A stretch of 64,000 nt of DNA from Apodemus sylvaticus (GCF_947179515.1 NC_067485.1:2531654-2595653); one strand, 5' to 3'; shown: positions 46,590 through 58,224, numbered from the stretch's first letter. Translations and numbers: made by a program. The notes: generated by a model not told the origin, from the letters alone.

Positions 46590-47845
46590 TAAAGACTAAC
46601 AATACCTGATATCAAGGATTTATTTTAAAGCTGAAACAATCAAAATACATGGTGTCGATGCAGTGGGGATAAATAGGCCAAATGAATAGAATAGAAAATC
46701 CAGAGGTCAGAAAGAGATGCTCAAACATAAGAAAATTGATTTTGAAAAGAGTGCAAGGGCAGTTCAAAAGTAAAGGATGCTGCTGCAGCAACTGAGTGCC
46801 CACAAGCAAAGACATGTCCTGTGTCCACCTGGTGATGTCCCATCTCTCATACACAGTTGGTGTCAGGTGAATAATAGACCAAAAACTTCTGAAAGAAGGT
46901 GGGATGTGGTCATGGATTAGGTGAGGAGAGTCTTTTAGGTCCAACACTAAATAAAAATAAGTAAATGGGACCTTGTTAAAACTGAGTATACTAGCTATCT
47001 TAGAGTTTCTATTCCTGTACAAACATCATGACCAAGAAGCAAATTGGGGAGGAAAGGGTTTATTCAGCTTACAGTTCCACACTGCTGTTCATCACCAAAG
47101 GAAGTCAGGACTGGAACTCAAGCAAGTCAGGAAGCAGGAGCTGATGCAGAGACCATGGATGTTCCTTACTGACTTGCTTCCCCTGGCTTACTTAGCTTGC
47201 TTTCTTATAGAACCCAGAACTACCAGCCCAGGGATGGCACCACCCACAGTGGGACCTCTCCTATTGATCACTAATTGAGAAAATGCCTTGCAGCTGGATC
47301 TCATGGAAGCATTTCCTCACCTGAAACGCCTTTCTCTGTGATAACTCCAGCTTGTGTCAAATTGACACACAAAACCAGCCAGTACACTAGCTTTGCAAAA
47401 GACACCACCAAAAGAGTAGACAGATAAGTCATGAAGAAACATATAGTTGATTATAATATGCTATGCATGCCATGTACATAGTTGTTTTGCTTGAAGAATG
47501 ACAACAAGAAAGATGTCTAGATGTGATAATACATGCAGTATTTCCCTCGAATATTTCCAATCCATGGTTGGTTTGATCCACAGATATAGAAGCCACAGAT
47601 ACAGAGAGTAGTTATATTTGATTGACTGGTATGCAGAATATGTTTTTTTTTTTTTTGAAAAACAACAATGAGACAACCACTCTAATTAAAAATAATAAAG
47701 TCCTGGGATAGGCACTCATTGAGAAAGACACATGACTGGCCAATAAACACATGGAAATGTGCTCAACGTCACTAGCATTATTGGAAACACGAACTAAGAT
47801 CACAAAGAGATACCAGCACATTCCCATTACAATGACAGTTAAGAA
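46590..47845 (+). mobile_element. Old L1 ORF2 fragment, interrupted
   Basis: Degenerate L1 ORF2 wording on +: AATGAATAGAATAGAAAATC, AAATAAAAATAAGTAAATGG and GGACCTTGTTAAAAC up to about 46983. It resumes at 47393 (TTGCAAAAGACACCACC) and at about 47680-47845 (GGCCAATAAACACATGGAAA, TGTGCTCAACGTCACTAGCA). All frames are broken. It is interrupted at 46997-47380 by a mid-size rodent repeat. Confidence 0.75.
46997..47380 (-). repeat. Mid-size rodent repeat inserted in L1
   Basis: Reverse copy of the family at 32936-33332: AAGCAAATTGGGGAGGAAAG, AGGAAGTCAGGACTGGAACT, CCAGCCCAGGGATGGCACCA, TTGTGTCAAATTGACACACA. It is flanked by AGTATACTAGCT (46985-46996) and AGTACACTAGCT (47381-47392), a one-mismatch target duplication. 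Confidence 0.8.
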
Positions 47846-47978
47846 CACTACTGCTCCTGCAGAAGACCTGAGTTCAATTCCCAGCACCTACATTGGTGGT
47901 GGTGGTGGGGGGGGTGGCGCTCACAGTCACCTATAATTCTAGTTCCAGAAAATCTGATGCCTCTGTACTCTACAATAG

Positions 47979-48030
<52 letters not shown>

Positions 48031-48085
48031 CCACACTCGCGAGTGCACAGTGCACACTTAAAATAATAAAATATGTCTTAAAATA
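47835..48085 (+). repeat. B2/B3 SINE with (CA)n
   Basis: GTTAAGAACACTACTGCTCC, GACCTGAGTTCAATTCCCAG, a (GGT)n/G-run expansion near 47895-47918, about 24 CA units (47982-48029) and an AATAAAATATGTC end. Confidence 0.75.
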
Positions 48086-48089
48086 AATA

Positions 48090-49105
48090 ACAAAGGAAAC
48101 CAATATTACTCCCCTGTTACTTCTGTAGCAGCCGAGATACCGGTCCCAGAGTAGAATTCCATGACAGAAGAGCCTTTAGGGCTGTTGGGTCACGGTCCTA
48201 GACCAGGAATCCAGTCACCTCCAGTGCTTGCAGCAGACATGCCGAAGGGTGGTTCTCTCTGGGTGTAGATCACAATAAAAGCTACAATATGAAGTCTCCC
48301 CAGCTAATATGTCATTGCTAATTTAATCTAATTAGCCTCTGAATAGGAACCTCAGCCTGCCTCAGAGGCAGAATGTAAGTTGAAATTGCTAATTGCAAAC
48401 TGGGGGATAGGGGTCTACAGGGACAATTGTTCTTGTTCTTTGATTGCTTGCTCAACTGGATCCTTGGCTCATTACTATTAAGGCCAATGGAACTTTGATT
48501 CGAGCTCCTTGCAGCACATGAATAAAGCCTTACAAGACAAGCAAGAATGGAATGGCAGGTTCCTCGAAATTGATTTTGGAAATTCATTAATGGCCTTGGC
48601 TTCTGAGCATATTAAAGTGTATTTCACAAGCAAATAAAAATGTTGTCTGCTCATTCAAATTGCCTGCCTGTCTACCACTCTTCTGTTAGATACACCCATT
48701 TTAAATTACTTTCAGGATCTCAATTATGAGCCTTGAAGCCATTATATTGAACTAGCTTTGGTATGGCTAAACAGTTCTGATCTTGGGAGATGAGCCTGGT
48801 GTGTTTAAGCAGAGATCTGGAGTGTGCAGTGTGCACTCCAATTTGCTTCTTATCATTAGGTGATCTGGATGTGGCCTTCTCTGAACCATGGACAAAGATT
48901 TGGTGAGAAAAGTATGAGCTTTGCAGGAAGACTCTTCTGGCTGCCATGGCTTTGGCTTCACTTGCTCTTCTTGGGTCATAACTGCTATCTATCCACAGAG
49001 TCACTGGGCAGACTGGAAAATGTGTAAACATTTCACAAACCATGGATCAGTTGCTAATACTCTTACTTCCCTATCTGTGATGCAAAGGAATTCAACTGAG
49101 GGATA
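48090..49105. other. Unique intergenic block with AT-rich motif cluster
   Basis: No repeat is recognisable. The part at 48300-48660 is dense in TAAT-type homeobox words, with two TTTGATT TCF-like words and an ACAATTGTTC SOX-like word. No coding potential. Confidence 0.45.
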
Positions 49106-49109
49106 TTAA

Positions 49110-49560
49110 TAGTCCCTGTATTTGTTTCCTATAACTACAGAAACAAAATAAGCCCTACAGACAGCCTCCCTTAAAGCAACACCAATATATCCATCCAGGG
49201 TTTTGCAGACCAAGCATGAAATCAATGGAGGGGCCAGGTTTTTTCCCTCTGATGGTTCTAGGAAGAACCAGGTCTCACATTCCCCAACTTCTGATAGTTC
49301 CAGATGGCTCATGCTTTCACTGTGATGGACACTGTTGTCCATAATTGACTGTGCTGAGAAACGTAAAACACTGGCACAGAACACTCCTGAATGTGTCTGT
49401 GGGGTCCTTTTAGAGATGACTGACAGGTCAGCAGACTGAGTGGAGGAGACACATGCTAAATGAGTGTAGTATAGTCCAATAGGCTGGGAGTCCCCTTGAA
49501 AGGAACCAAAAGCTGAAGAAAGGAGAAGAGCTGGTGCATGGTGTGCTAAACTCCTAAGTG
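49110..49560 (-). repeat. MaLR-like LTR relic
   Basis: TTTGTTTCCTATAACTACAG, TGATGGTTCTAGGAAGAACC and GGTCAGCAGACTGAGTGGAG are reminiscent of the reverse of ancient mammalian LTR wording. The 173-codon minus frame (49106-49627), the longest in the window, lies over this relic and looks fortuitous. Confidence 0.4.
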
Positions 49561-49584
49561 CTCTTTTAATAAATGAATAAAATG

Positions 49585-50248
49585 CAGTATTTTTTATTAA
49601 TTTCCCGAGAATTTCATGAACACACACGATGTATTTTGATCATATCCACCCATCTATTCTTCCCCCAACTTTCCCCCACACCAGTACAGTGATATTAACT
49701 TAGCAGTCAGTTTGATACCATGTCCATGTATTAAAATAAGAGTAGTAGGTTCACCCCTGGGGGAGCTATGAGCTCCCCAATCATGGGTTCTTAGCTAGAT
49801 TTACAGTACCAGGCATTCGTTTCCTTCTATAGATCATGTCTTATATGGCATTAGAAATCAGTTGGTTCCCACCATACTATTCATGCCACGATAGCACCTG
49901 TGAGCATATATTGCCCAGTCATTCTTCTAAGTCATGGGTAAAATTGTTATTGATGCTTCTCTCCAGAACCCTTTGGGACACCTTTCAGTCGTATGAAAGC
50001 TAGCCAGTAAGGAGAAAGCTTTCTGGTTAGCACCAGTTTGATTTCTCTATATCCTGTGAGCAAAGTATGTGGTGTGGTTGCCTGGTTGCCTGTACAAGAG
50101 CAAGCCAGTCAACATTCCAGCTTGGAGTGGGGAGGGACACTCCTGACCAACAGCTCAAGAAAGGCACTGGTCCTTTTATTTGGCAACCTGTGGCTTCTAG
50201 AAGAAGCATTATCTCCTGTGTTGTGTAACACCAATATAATCTATCTAT

Positions 50249-50289
<41 letters not shown>

Positions 50290-50368
50290 ATCTATCTATG
50301 TATATATTCATCTATTGTCTATGTATCTATCTATGTATCTATCATCTATTATCTATCTGTCATCTATC

Positions 50369-50420
<52 letters not shown>

Positions 50421-50990
50421 ATCTTCACACATATGAATGTACTTATAAAATGGTAGTTTCCATAAGGCCTTTTCAAACATCCTTAGAGGTAGTTATTGTT
50501 AGTTATCTACTTCCACCCTCTCCTCTCTCCAATGCTCGCTCCCTTTCCTCACTTAAACCTCCCTCTTTATCATCTCCCCCCTACTTCCCTTCATATTACC
50601 TGTGTTCAACTGTCCCTAAGGCCTTTCTTCCTCTATCTACAAATGACCACTTTGTAGTTTCCTGGATTCCATAGGCACTTCAACTTAAACATACAAATCT
50701 GAAGATTTGCCACTTGGATCCACATATGAGAACATGTGGTATTTTCCTTTCTGGGTTTGGGTCACCTCAGTCAGTATAATAGTTTCCATCTCCATTTATT
50801 TACCTGGAGATTTTAGGTTTCTTTACAGCTAAACAAAACCCCACTGTGAATAGGCACCAAATTTTCATTAGCCATTATCCATTTTCATGAAGTGATGGAT
50901 ATCTAGTGATGGATGATTCCATGTTGTAGCTGTTGTGGATAGAGTGATGTAAACAGGGATAAATCTGTGTCTTGTTATCATCTGTGAACA
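49585..50990 (-). mobile_element. L1 3' region split by a (TCTA)n microsatellite
   Basis: The + strand reads as the reverse of an old rodent L1 3' UTR: GGGGGAGCTATGAGCTCCCC, TTTACAGTACCAGGCATTCG, TATGAAAGCTAGCCAGTAAG, ACCAGTTTGATTTCTCTATA. After the microsatellite it continues with ORF2-end wording (CATATGAGAACATGTGGTAT, CAGTATAATAGTTTCCATCT, GATTCCATGTTGTAGCTGTT). No intact frame. Confidence 0.75.
50236..50419 (+). repeat. Compound (TCTA)n/(TATC)n microsatellite
   Basis: Two perfect TCTA blocks (about 50240-50288 and 50375-50419) flank imperfect TCTA/TGTA/TCAT units. The I/Y/L/S-rich frames across it are artefacts. Confidence 0.97.
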
Positions 50991-50999
50991 TCATTGCTC

Positions 51000-53530
51000 A
51001 GCTTTGAATGTAGACTTGTATCGGTGGCTGTTCAGAAGCTCCTAGACCTTTGGCCATGGCATGGGATGCATTATTAGTTCCTCTTGATCTGAAGCTTATA
51101 GGTTCTCGGACCTGCACCTACTGGTCTCCTGTTGCACCCCCATTTTCTAGCCTACAGATAGACATTGTGGGATGAGTGCACCTCTGATGGTGAAAGTCAA
51201 CCTAAGAAACCCCCTCTTGTAGTTCTTCTCCAGTGGACCCGGCCACATAACATCATCCCAATAAATCATTGTGAGTGTTATCATTTGTTCTAGCCTCAAT
51301 TAACTCCAAGTATATATTACCACTATAAAATCCATGAGCAAATATGGCATTCCTATTTTGTGTGTGAATATTTTTTTTCAGCACTCATAGCTAAGAGTGC
51401 ATCAAATATTTTGTTACTGTGGGTGGCAGTAGGAGCCATATGTAGGGCAAGGAAACTTCCTTATTGGTGGCATGGTTATTGCAGACCACACAAAGAAATA
51501 AACATTTCAAGCATTCCGAGGCACTATAGCAAAGAAAGTCTGGCCTTTAGGGAGTTGGACTTAAATAATAAAACTCAAGGAAGGATCATGTCTACCAAGT
51601 TGTTTTCTACAGTGAGAGACCCTGAGTCAAATGATTTTTCCTTCAACTGACAGACGTCTACTATTCTAAAGCAAAGTACATTTGAGGGTACAGAAAGGAA
51701 GATGTTAGAAACCATGCTAACAACAGACAATAACAGTTCCTTATGATTCCAGGGAGGTTTCCACTGATATCAGTGGTACTCTGTAGGCAGTCACCCAAAC
51801 CCTGACAGCCCGGGGATGTTTTCAGAGACTGTGCCAATGAGGAAGGGTAAGGACTTGCTGTGTCATTGGAAAAAGCACCTGAAGCTGATGCTGCAGGGTC
51901 ACCAGAACCAGGGTCATCAGACTTAGTCCAGGATGAAATGGGCATTGGGTGATCCTGCCTGTTTTCATGTGATCTCTTTTATAAATTTGTGATTTTATCA
52001 CTATCGTGAATCATTAAAGTAACTGTTTCCACATTAGCTCTGTGTTAGCTCTAGGTTGTAGACTAGTGAGGGCAACATCCCCACTGTTCCCTTATGCTGA
52101 TGGGTGATGGTTGGCCTAGTGACCTTCCTGAAGGGCTTCTCTGTATTTCCCATATATCCTGAACCACTTCTGATGATGTTCTTGCTCTAGTAAGATAGCC
52201 TTAGAACATAGATTTATGGGTATGTGAATTGGAAAAGAACCCTAACTTCTCAGTTTTATGTTCCAGGAAGGTGGTATGTGGGCAGCCAGCCCAAACTCTT
52301 AGATGAGTATGGAAGGAACATCCCAGACCCTGCAAAGGACACTTTGGCATTTAGGAATATGCTCTTGGAACTGGTGCTCATTGTCTTTATTTGTAATTCT
52401 AATTCTACCCCCCTCCACTCTTCTCTATATGGTCCAGGCCTGGGAATATGTCCTATAGGATAGCAGCAAGGGAACTGTTGATCTCAGGATGTTGGTTGGT
52501 TTGTCTGTTGTACAACCTCAGAGAAATGGGGAAACAAGGGACTGGCACACTTTTCTGGTACCCTAGGATTACAGGAGCTAGCCACTTCCCTCTGCCTACA
52601 TTTCTGCTGCTGACATTAACCTCCTTGACCTTGACCTCTTTGAGCATGAATTCTGGTCAAGTTTAGGCCTAACTGTAGCAAAGACTTCGTGCATAGCTGA
52701 GCTAGCTCTGGGGTAATGTAATACTCACAACGTCTTTACCTATCCATAGCTTTGCCAATGGTTTCTTTGTGCATTTCTCCTGATGTCATCTTAACTTCTG
52801 TATATCTGTTCTTTCCCATTAGATTCTGACTCATGAATTCCTGAACTACAAAAAAATTAAGAAGCAATGATATCACACAGCTTGTTTAGGACTTAACACA
52901 ATAATGATGGCAGCAATGTGGTCAGTACGTGGTAGATGAAAAAGTGTCTTAAAGTGGTGCTTGATTCCTGTAGTTCAGTCCTTCCAATATTTGCTAAGCC
53001 CTTCAGTGTTTATAAGGCACAGAGCTGGCCATTTTCTAGGTAATAAAGCTGCTGTAGTGAGTTGAACATGGGTCATAACACTCATAGCAGTATCTTAATT
53101 TCTCTCTCACCTTTCCCCCAAACTCATCACTTGACAAATATTTAATTAGGGCTTAGCAAATTTTTGGTGACACCCTGTTAATAACTGGGGGTGAAAAATT
53201 AAATGAAATACATATGCTCCTGATCTTGGAGCATATGCATGCTACTGGGAAGAGGAGAGGTGTCTGTAATTCTTTCTCACATTCATCACAGAGCAGTGGA
53301 AGGGCTCCACATGAACACCTATTTTGTAGGCCCTAATGCTTGTCCTGGACCAGGGTCAGGAACTACTCTCCTGAGAAGGCAATGTTAAATAAGATGGAAG
53401 AAGGAGTAGCAATGAGTCAGGCAGAGACTCATGTACGACGTCCATGTGGCTGGAGTAGAGAAGGTCATTTGGCAACAACTCTGAGACATATGGCATAGGT
53501 TCTGCAGCCAGGGATGACATTTGGATCAGA
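51000..53530. other. Mostly unique intergenic block
   Basis: No gene or clear repeat recognised. The left 200 bases may still be L1-derived. Short frames only. Confidence 0.4.
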
Positions 53531-53537
53531 ATTTAAA

Positions 53538-53680
53538 ACCAAGGCTAACCTTGATGGTGCACATTTGTAATCCCAGAACTTGGAAGGCTGATGCGTGAAG
53601 TTTGGGTCCAGACTGAGTGACAGTGTGAAGTCTGTCTCAATAAACATACAAACATACAAACAATCACCTGAAGAAACCTA
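53538..53680 (+). repeat. B1-like SINE, diverged
   Basis: TGATGGTGCACATTTGTAAT, CCCAGAACTTGGAAGGCTGA, with an (ACAA)n-like tail. Confidence 0.6.
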
Positions 53681-53689
53681 TTAGTAGGG

Positions 53690-54555
53690 TGCCTCATGAT
53701 GGTTTTTAAGGGTTGAAGGCATCACTGGATAGTAATAAAGAATGAGCTCGGGGGATGCAGATGCAAAGACCAGAGGCCTTGGCCATAATCTGGGTGAAAT
53801 AAGACAACCTCTGAAATGACACCAGAGAACATGAGGAGACCTGTAACAATATAAAGGGCATTAGGAAAACAGAATGAACAGGAAAGTGAGGAGTAGGTTG
53901 GATATAGAGGATGAAGGATTGAGTTATCTAATAAGGTCCTAGGTTGTTGGCTGTGGATGAGAGCATCAGGCTAGAAGTAAAGTATTAGTTGATGGTTTAG
54001 TTTGGTGTGCAATGGGTGGAGAAGATCAAATATAGTCTTTAGTTGATGTGCCCTTTCAGATACCTAGATTGAACATAGCAAGAAGCAATTGGATATAGGG
54101 CTCTGCATCTCTGAGGATAGGGCTGAAGTGATGTTGGGAATAGTTAGTAGAAACCATTTTGTCATTAAAGTCCAAAGCCAGCCCTGACAGGCTGCCTGAG
54201 GAGAGTCTGTGGAGAATTACAGATGGGTACAAGGCAAACTAGAAGAGTGGGTGGCAAGGAGACTGAAAGGATGTTGCAAGTGAAGGGAGTAGTCGACAAT
54301 GTCTAGAGTTCTTGAGAAGCCAAGAAGAGAACTGAAAAATAGCTGCTTGATTTAGCAACATGGAAAGCCTCAGTGACCCTGGTAGGAGTAATTTCAATGA
54401 CATATGGTGACCTGGAGTCATGCTAGGGAATACAATGAATTTACACCTTTGGATTCCTCCATCACTTTCTCTGTTGATTTGATGATAAATGACAGCTGAA
54501 GACAGCTGAAGAAAGGGAAAAAGACCAAGGGAGAGTTGTATTGACCAGCCTTTTC
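53690..54555. other. Unique intergenic stretch
   Basis: Nothing recognised. Confidence 0.4.
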
Positions 54556-54559
54556 TTGT

Positions 54560-55060
54560 ATGTTTTAAGATTTATTTTATTTTAAACTGTAAGTGTGTGT
54601 GTGTGTTGTGTTGTGTTTTATAAAAAAAAGAAAAAGAAGCCAGGGATATGTTTGGTGGGGGTGCAGTATGGTGTGGGAGAAAGGGATGCCTCTGCAGGCC
54701 CACACCAATAGAAAGAGAGAGGGGGGAGGGAGAGAGAGAGAATAGAGGGATAGAGAGACCTACATGAGAATGGGGAAAGAGGGGGTAGGGAGGAGGGATA
54801 AAGGGGGAAGAGGGTAAGAGAACAATAGAAGAGAAGAGAGCAAGAGAGAGAGGAGGGGGCAAGTAGCCCCTTTTATAGTGAGTCAGGCATACCTGGCTAG
54901 TGCCAGGTAACTGTGGGGCAGAACGTAGAAGGAATGCCAACATTGTGAGTGTGTGTGTGTGTCTGTGACTGAGAGGTGTACAGATATGCAAGGTCAACAT
55001 CTGGTGTTCTCATTATTTCCCACCTTAATTTTGAGACAGGATCTCTCAGAAAACATGGGT
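54560..55060 (-). repeat. B4-type SINE split by a solo LTR
   Basis: Left part AAGATTTATTTTATTTTAAA with TG repeats (to about 54603). The right part, from about 54945, has TG repeats, CAAGGTCAACATCTGGTGTT and TTTTGAGACAGGATCTCTCA on the reverse strand. The two parts flank the LTR at 54604-54942. Confidence 0.6.
54604..54942 (-). mobile_element. Solo LTR of an endogenous retrovirus-like element
   Basis: The block begins TGTT and ends AACA, as LTRs do. On the - strand it runs TGTTGGCATTCC, then a clear TATA box CTATAAAAGG (54869-54878) about 65 bases in, then a pyrimidine-rich region of about 200 bases. No gag, pol or env sequence is present. The family is not identified. Confidence 0.6.
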
Positions 55061-55077
55061 CTCATCAGTTCACCTGT

Positions 55078-55155
55078 CAGATGAAATAAACCCTCTTTTC
55101 TCCAGTTTACTTTTGGCCCTTGTTAAAACAAGTAACAGTAACAGGGAAGCAAACC
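55078..55155 (+). repeat. 3' fragment of a mid-size rodent repeat
   Basis: GATGAAATAAACCCTCTTTT, CTCCAGTTTACTTTTGGCCC and AACAGTAACAGGG-type end, resembling the end of the family at 32936. Confidence 0.45.
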
Positions 55156-55159
55156 AGGA

Positions 55160-56330
55160 TACCTGCCAATGACTCAATCTCATAGAGCCATACACAAATT
55201 CACAGAATAAGAATAATAACAAGGCTGAGTTTCAACATCAAGAGGATCCTAAAATTACTCCTGGGTAGAGAATGCCCAGGCTTCTCCCTTTGGATGTTGT
55301 TCTTTGTTTCTCTTTCTTTAAAGAATTGGGAAAAAATTAGTTTCATGGTGGTTTTGTTAATTGGAAACAACAACATGGAACTTAGGCAGAACAGAAAAAG
55401 ACTTACATGTCTGAAACTCTGGTTTGAAAAAGTCCCATTGTCTACTAGGGAAGAGGAAGGGGGATGGGAGAGAAGTGAGGGGATTAGAGGAGACAATGGG
55501 GGTGAATGTGATCAAAGGTGTCTGCACGTAGAAAAATGCCACAATGAGCCCCATTATGCTGTGTAATTAATGCACTATAAAAAAGTCCCATTGTTTTCTG
55601 GTCACAAGGGCCTTCAGAGATCCATGTGGGTGAATTGTATCCTGGTCTGTGAACCAGCTGAGATGAGCTGCAGAGCACTCAGCAGGCCTGCCTTTCCTTG
55701 GGATTGAGACCTCAAGAAGAAGGCATAAAAATCCTGGAAACATCCAGAGACTGAGGCAGCAGTAGTCTCCAAAAGTGGAGAGCTAGGCCTCCTGAGAATT
55801 TCCAGGCTTTCTCTTGGGAGTGGGGAAGGCAAGGGCAGAGGAACCTGGACTCTGAGATCCTGGAGACCAGACGGGTTAAGCATGTGCACTCAAGTCAGCA
55901 TGTCTGAGTGTCAATGTCCACCCCTCTCCGCTGTGTGACCCAGGGAAAACTACTGAATTTCTCTAAACCACAAGTTCCCCATTTGTGGAAGGGGAATAAA
56001 TTCTGATTGCACCTAATCACAGGACTAGGGTGGAACAGAATGAGAGAATTCATCTGAAAAAAAAAACTTAGCCAGACATGCAATAAGCACTCAAGAAATT
56101 TGAACGATGGTTACATAACTCCTCTTTATTTTATGGATGACAAAACTTGGCCCAAAGAAGCAAGCTGATATTCTTAAGGTGGTCTGGATTGTAGGAGAGT
56201 CAGGTCTGAGCCTGCACATTCTTCCTCTGTACCACTGATGATAAAGATGCAATATGTTACTGACAGAAAGCAAAGCTAAATTCTGAGCTCAAATTCCAAC
56301 TCTTCCACTGTCTGATGATAAACAGAAGAG
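55160..56330. other. Unique intergenic block
   Basis: No gene recognised; overlapping frames of 60-98 codons on both strands have no known domain. Confidence 0.4.
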
Positions 56331-56334
56331 GAAA

Positions 56335-56460
56335 TCTATTTATTTATTCATATGTTTATTTAGTGTGCTAGGGATTGAATCTAGGACGGCATGAATATTT
56401 GCATCTAGATAACCACTTTGTCACTTAGCCATGTACCCCTGGCCCAAGGATGCCTTGGCT
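56335..56460 (-). repeat. B4/ID-type SINE fragment
   Basis: Reverse-strand TATTTATTCATATGTTTATT, GTGCTAGGGATTGAATCTAG and AACCACTTTGTCACTTAGCC. Confidence 0.55.
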
Positions 56461-56464
56461 TGGA

Positions 56465-57660
56465 GAGGGGTTCTGAAAGAAGGGGTGTCTTGGAGTGGCG
56501 AAACAAACAACTAGAAGTCAAATTGTGAGTCCAAGCTGATGGCCTCTGTTCTGCCTGAGATAGCTCCCCAGATAGATCTCTGTAGATAGATCATGGCTTT
56601 GTAGTCTGCTGGAGATAGCTTTGTGCTTGAGGCAGCTCTCTCTGAGACAACTCTCTCTTGTTAGAAAAAAAAAAATTCTAAAAGCTCTCTGGATAGTTCA
56701 TGGATTTTCCAACCAAAATCAAAAAAGGCTGCTATAAAAAAAAATTATTGGACTTTCTAGAAAAATTTCTAAAAGAGCTGTTTGTGTTCCAGAGATTTAT
56801 CCAGTCAGCTCACTCTTGCAAAATAGAAAAAAATTTTCTATAAAAGAACTGCTATCCATCTCTGCTAGCTCATCTCATGCAGACCAAAAGCCCACTCTTT
56901 TATTTACTTATCAATTCAGTTATTCCATGTTCCCTCTTGATCATCCCGTGAATCAGCATTGCATGGCCTTAGCCTCTTGACTCTTAAGAAAGGGACAGCA
57001 AGTACATTTTTTTAAAAGAACTATTTATTTTATGTATGCGAGCACACTGTAGCTATCTTTAGACACACCAGGAAAGGGCATCAGATCCCATTATAGATAG
57101 ATGTGAGCCACCATGTAGGTGCTGGGAATTGAACTCAGGACCTCTGGAAGAGCAGTCAGCACTCTTAACTACTGAGCCATCTCTCCAGCCTCCAAGTACA
57201 TTTTTGTTTTAACACTGCAAAATAATTCAGAGATCTACCTGCCTTTGTAAATTTAGCTAGGTGGGATCCTGTCCTGAGATTATCATTCTGACCATACCTG
57301 GACCTAAATTCACCTTCTCCCCAGGGTGACCTTGAACTCAGAAATCTGCTTGCCTTTATCAGCACAAAAAACTTAGCTGGGTGGGCTCTTGCCCTGTGAT
57401 CACCACTCCCTAAATCTCTTCATCTCCTTCCTTAGTATTTTTCTGAGAAGTTGGTTCATAGTGCAGCTGCCTCTGTTCTTTCAGATCTATGAAGCTGCTT
57501 GTACAATTCATATTGCATCCTTATATTTTGCATAGTTGAGAAATTATATATTTTCAAACTCATGTTTTCAGCATTCTTTTCCACAGCCTTAAGGGCTGCC
57601 CTGACGGTCACAGCATTCTGCCATTTTGCTGAGACATAGATGTACCCTCGCTTCCTAGAC
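56465..57660. repeat. LTR-like rodent repeat, family uncertain
   Basis: Contains AAAGCCCACTCTTTTATTTA, TCAGTTATTCCATGTTCCCT and CGTGAATCAGCATTGCATGG, wording I associate with rodent ERV-type repeats. There is also a partly repeated motif (GATCTACCTGCCTTTGTA near 57231; AAATCTGCTTGCCTTTATCA near 57342), each followed by TTAGCT(A/G)GGTGGG. It is interrupted by a B2 at 57012-57192. Ends not defined. Confidence 0.4.
57012..57192 (-). repeat. B2 SINE with perfect 13-bp target duplication
   Basis: Reverse-strand B2: GCATCAGATCCCATTATAGA, GTGCTGGGAATTGAACTCAG, GACCTCTGGAAGAGCAGTCA and CTACTGAGCCATCTCTCCAG. It is flanked by identical CAAGTACATTTTT at 56999-57011 and 57193-57205. Confidence 0.95.
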
Positions 57661-57669
57661 TCATGCTAT

Positions 57670-58070
57670 CTCTGGTTATCATGAAGTTATTAACCTTGGC
57701 AGAGTGGACATTCCTCAAAGGAGGACCATGAAAGTATATACATTATTATATAAACAAGACTAACACCCACAGTAACCTCAATACTGTGGAGGGCCAGGCT
57801 AGCTCTGATCCATCCCTTCCGTGGTCAAGCAGGATTCATCACAGAGTCACCTGTTTAAACTTTAGATTCCTCCACTGTGTTATGGGCAGACTTAAGTTGT
57901 TACAGAGTCTGAGATGAAAGGCTGTGAGGCTACCTGTATGAGCCTAGCAAATGGCATTTCTCTGCCCCCCCCCCTTCTAAGTCTTCCTCTTGCCTTCTAA
58001 GTCAGGCATTGTGAACCATTATGTGGAGGAAGGCCACAGGCAAGCCTTTAGTCCTTTAGTGAAGTGCTCA
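57670..58070. other. Unique intergenic stretch
   Basis: Nothing recognised apart from a C run near 57967. Confidence 0.4.
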
Positions 58071-58074
58071 TGGT

Positions 58075-58220
58075 CTAACAAGATGGTTCAGTGTGCGAAG
58101 AGGTCTGCCATGAAGCTTGACAACGTGAGTTGATCCCTGGGATACTGACTCCCGACTGTCCTCCACACGTACATCAGTGCATATGTATTTACATACATGT
58201 ACACACAATAAATAAACTAA
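58075..58220 (+). repeat. B4 SINE fragment
   Basis: CTAACAAGATGGTTCAGTGT, GTGAGTTGATCCCTGGGATA, CTGTCCTCCACACGTACATC and AATAAATAAACTAAAAG end. Confidence 0.75.
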
Positions 58221-58224
58221 AAGA

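Noticed and set aside
49106..49627. 173-codon minus-strand open frame, the longest in the window
   Set aside because: No recognisable domain or family. It overlaps an apparent ancient LTR relic and has no splice or promoter context. A frame of this length is not surprising across six frames of 64 kb.
50236..50419. Regularly spaced TCTA blocks considered as a CRISPR-like array
   Set aside because: Unit length is 4 bases with no spacers; it is a vertebrate microsatellite.
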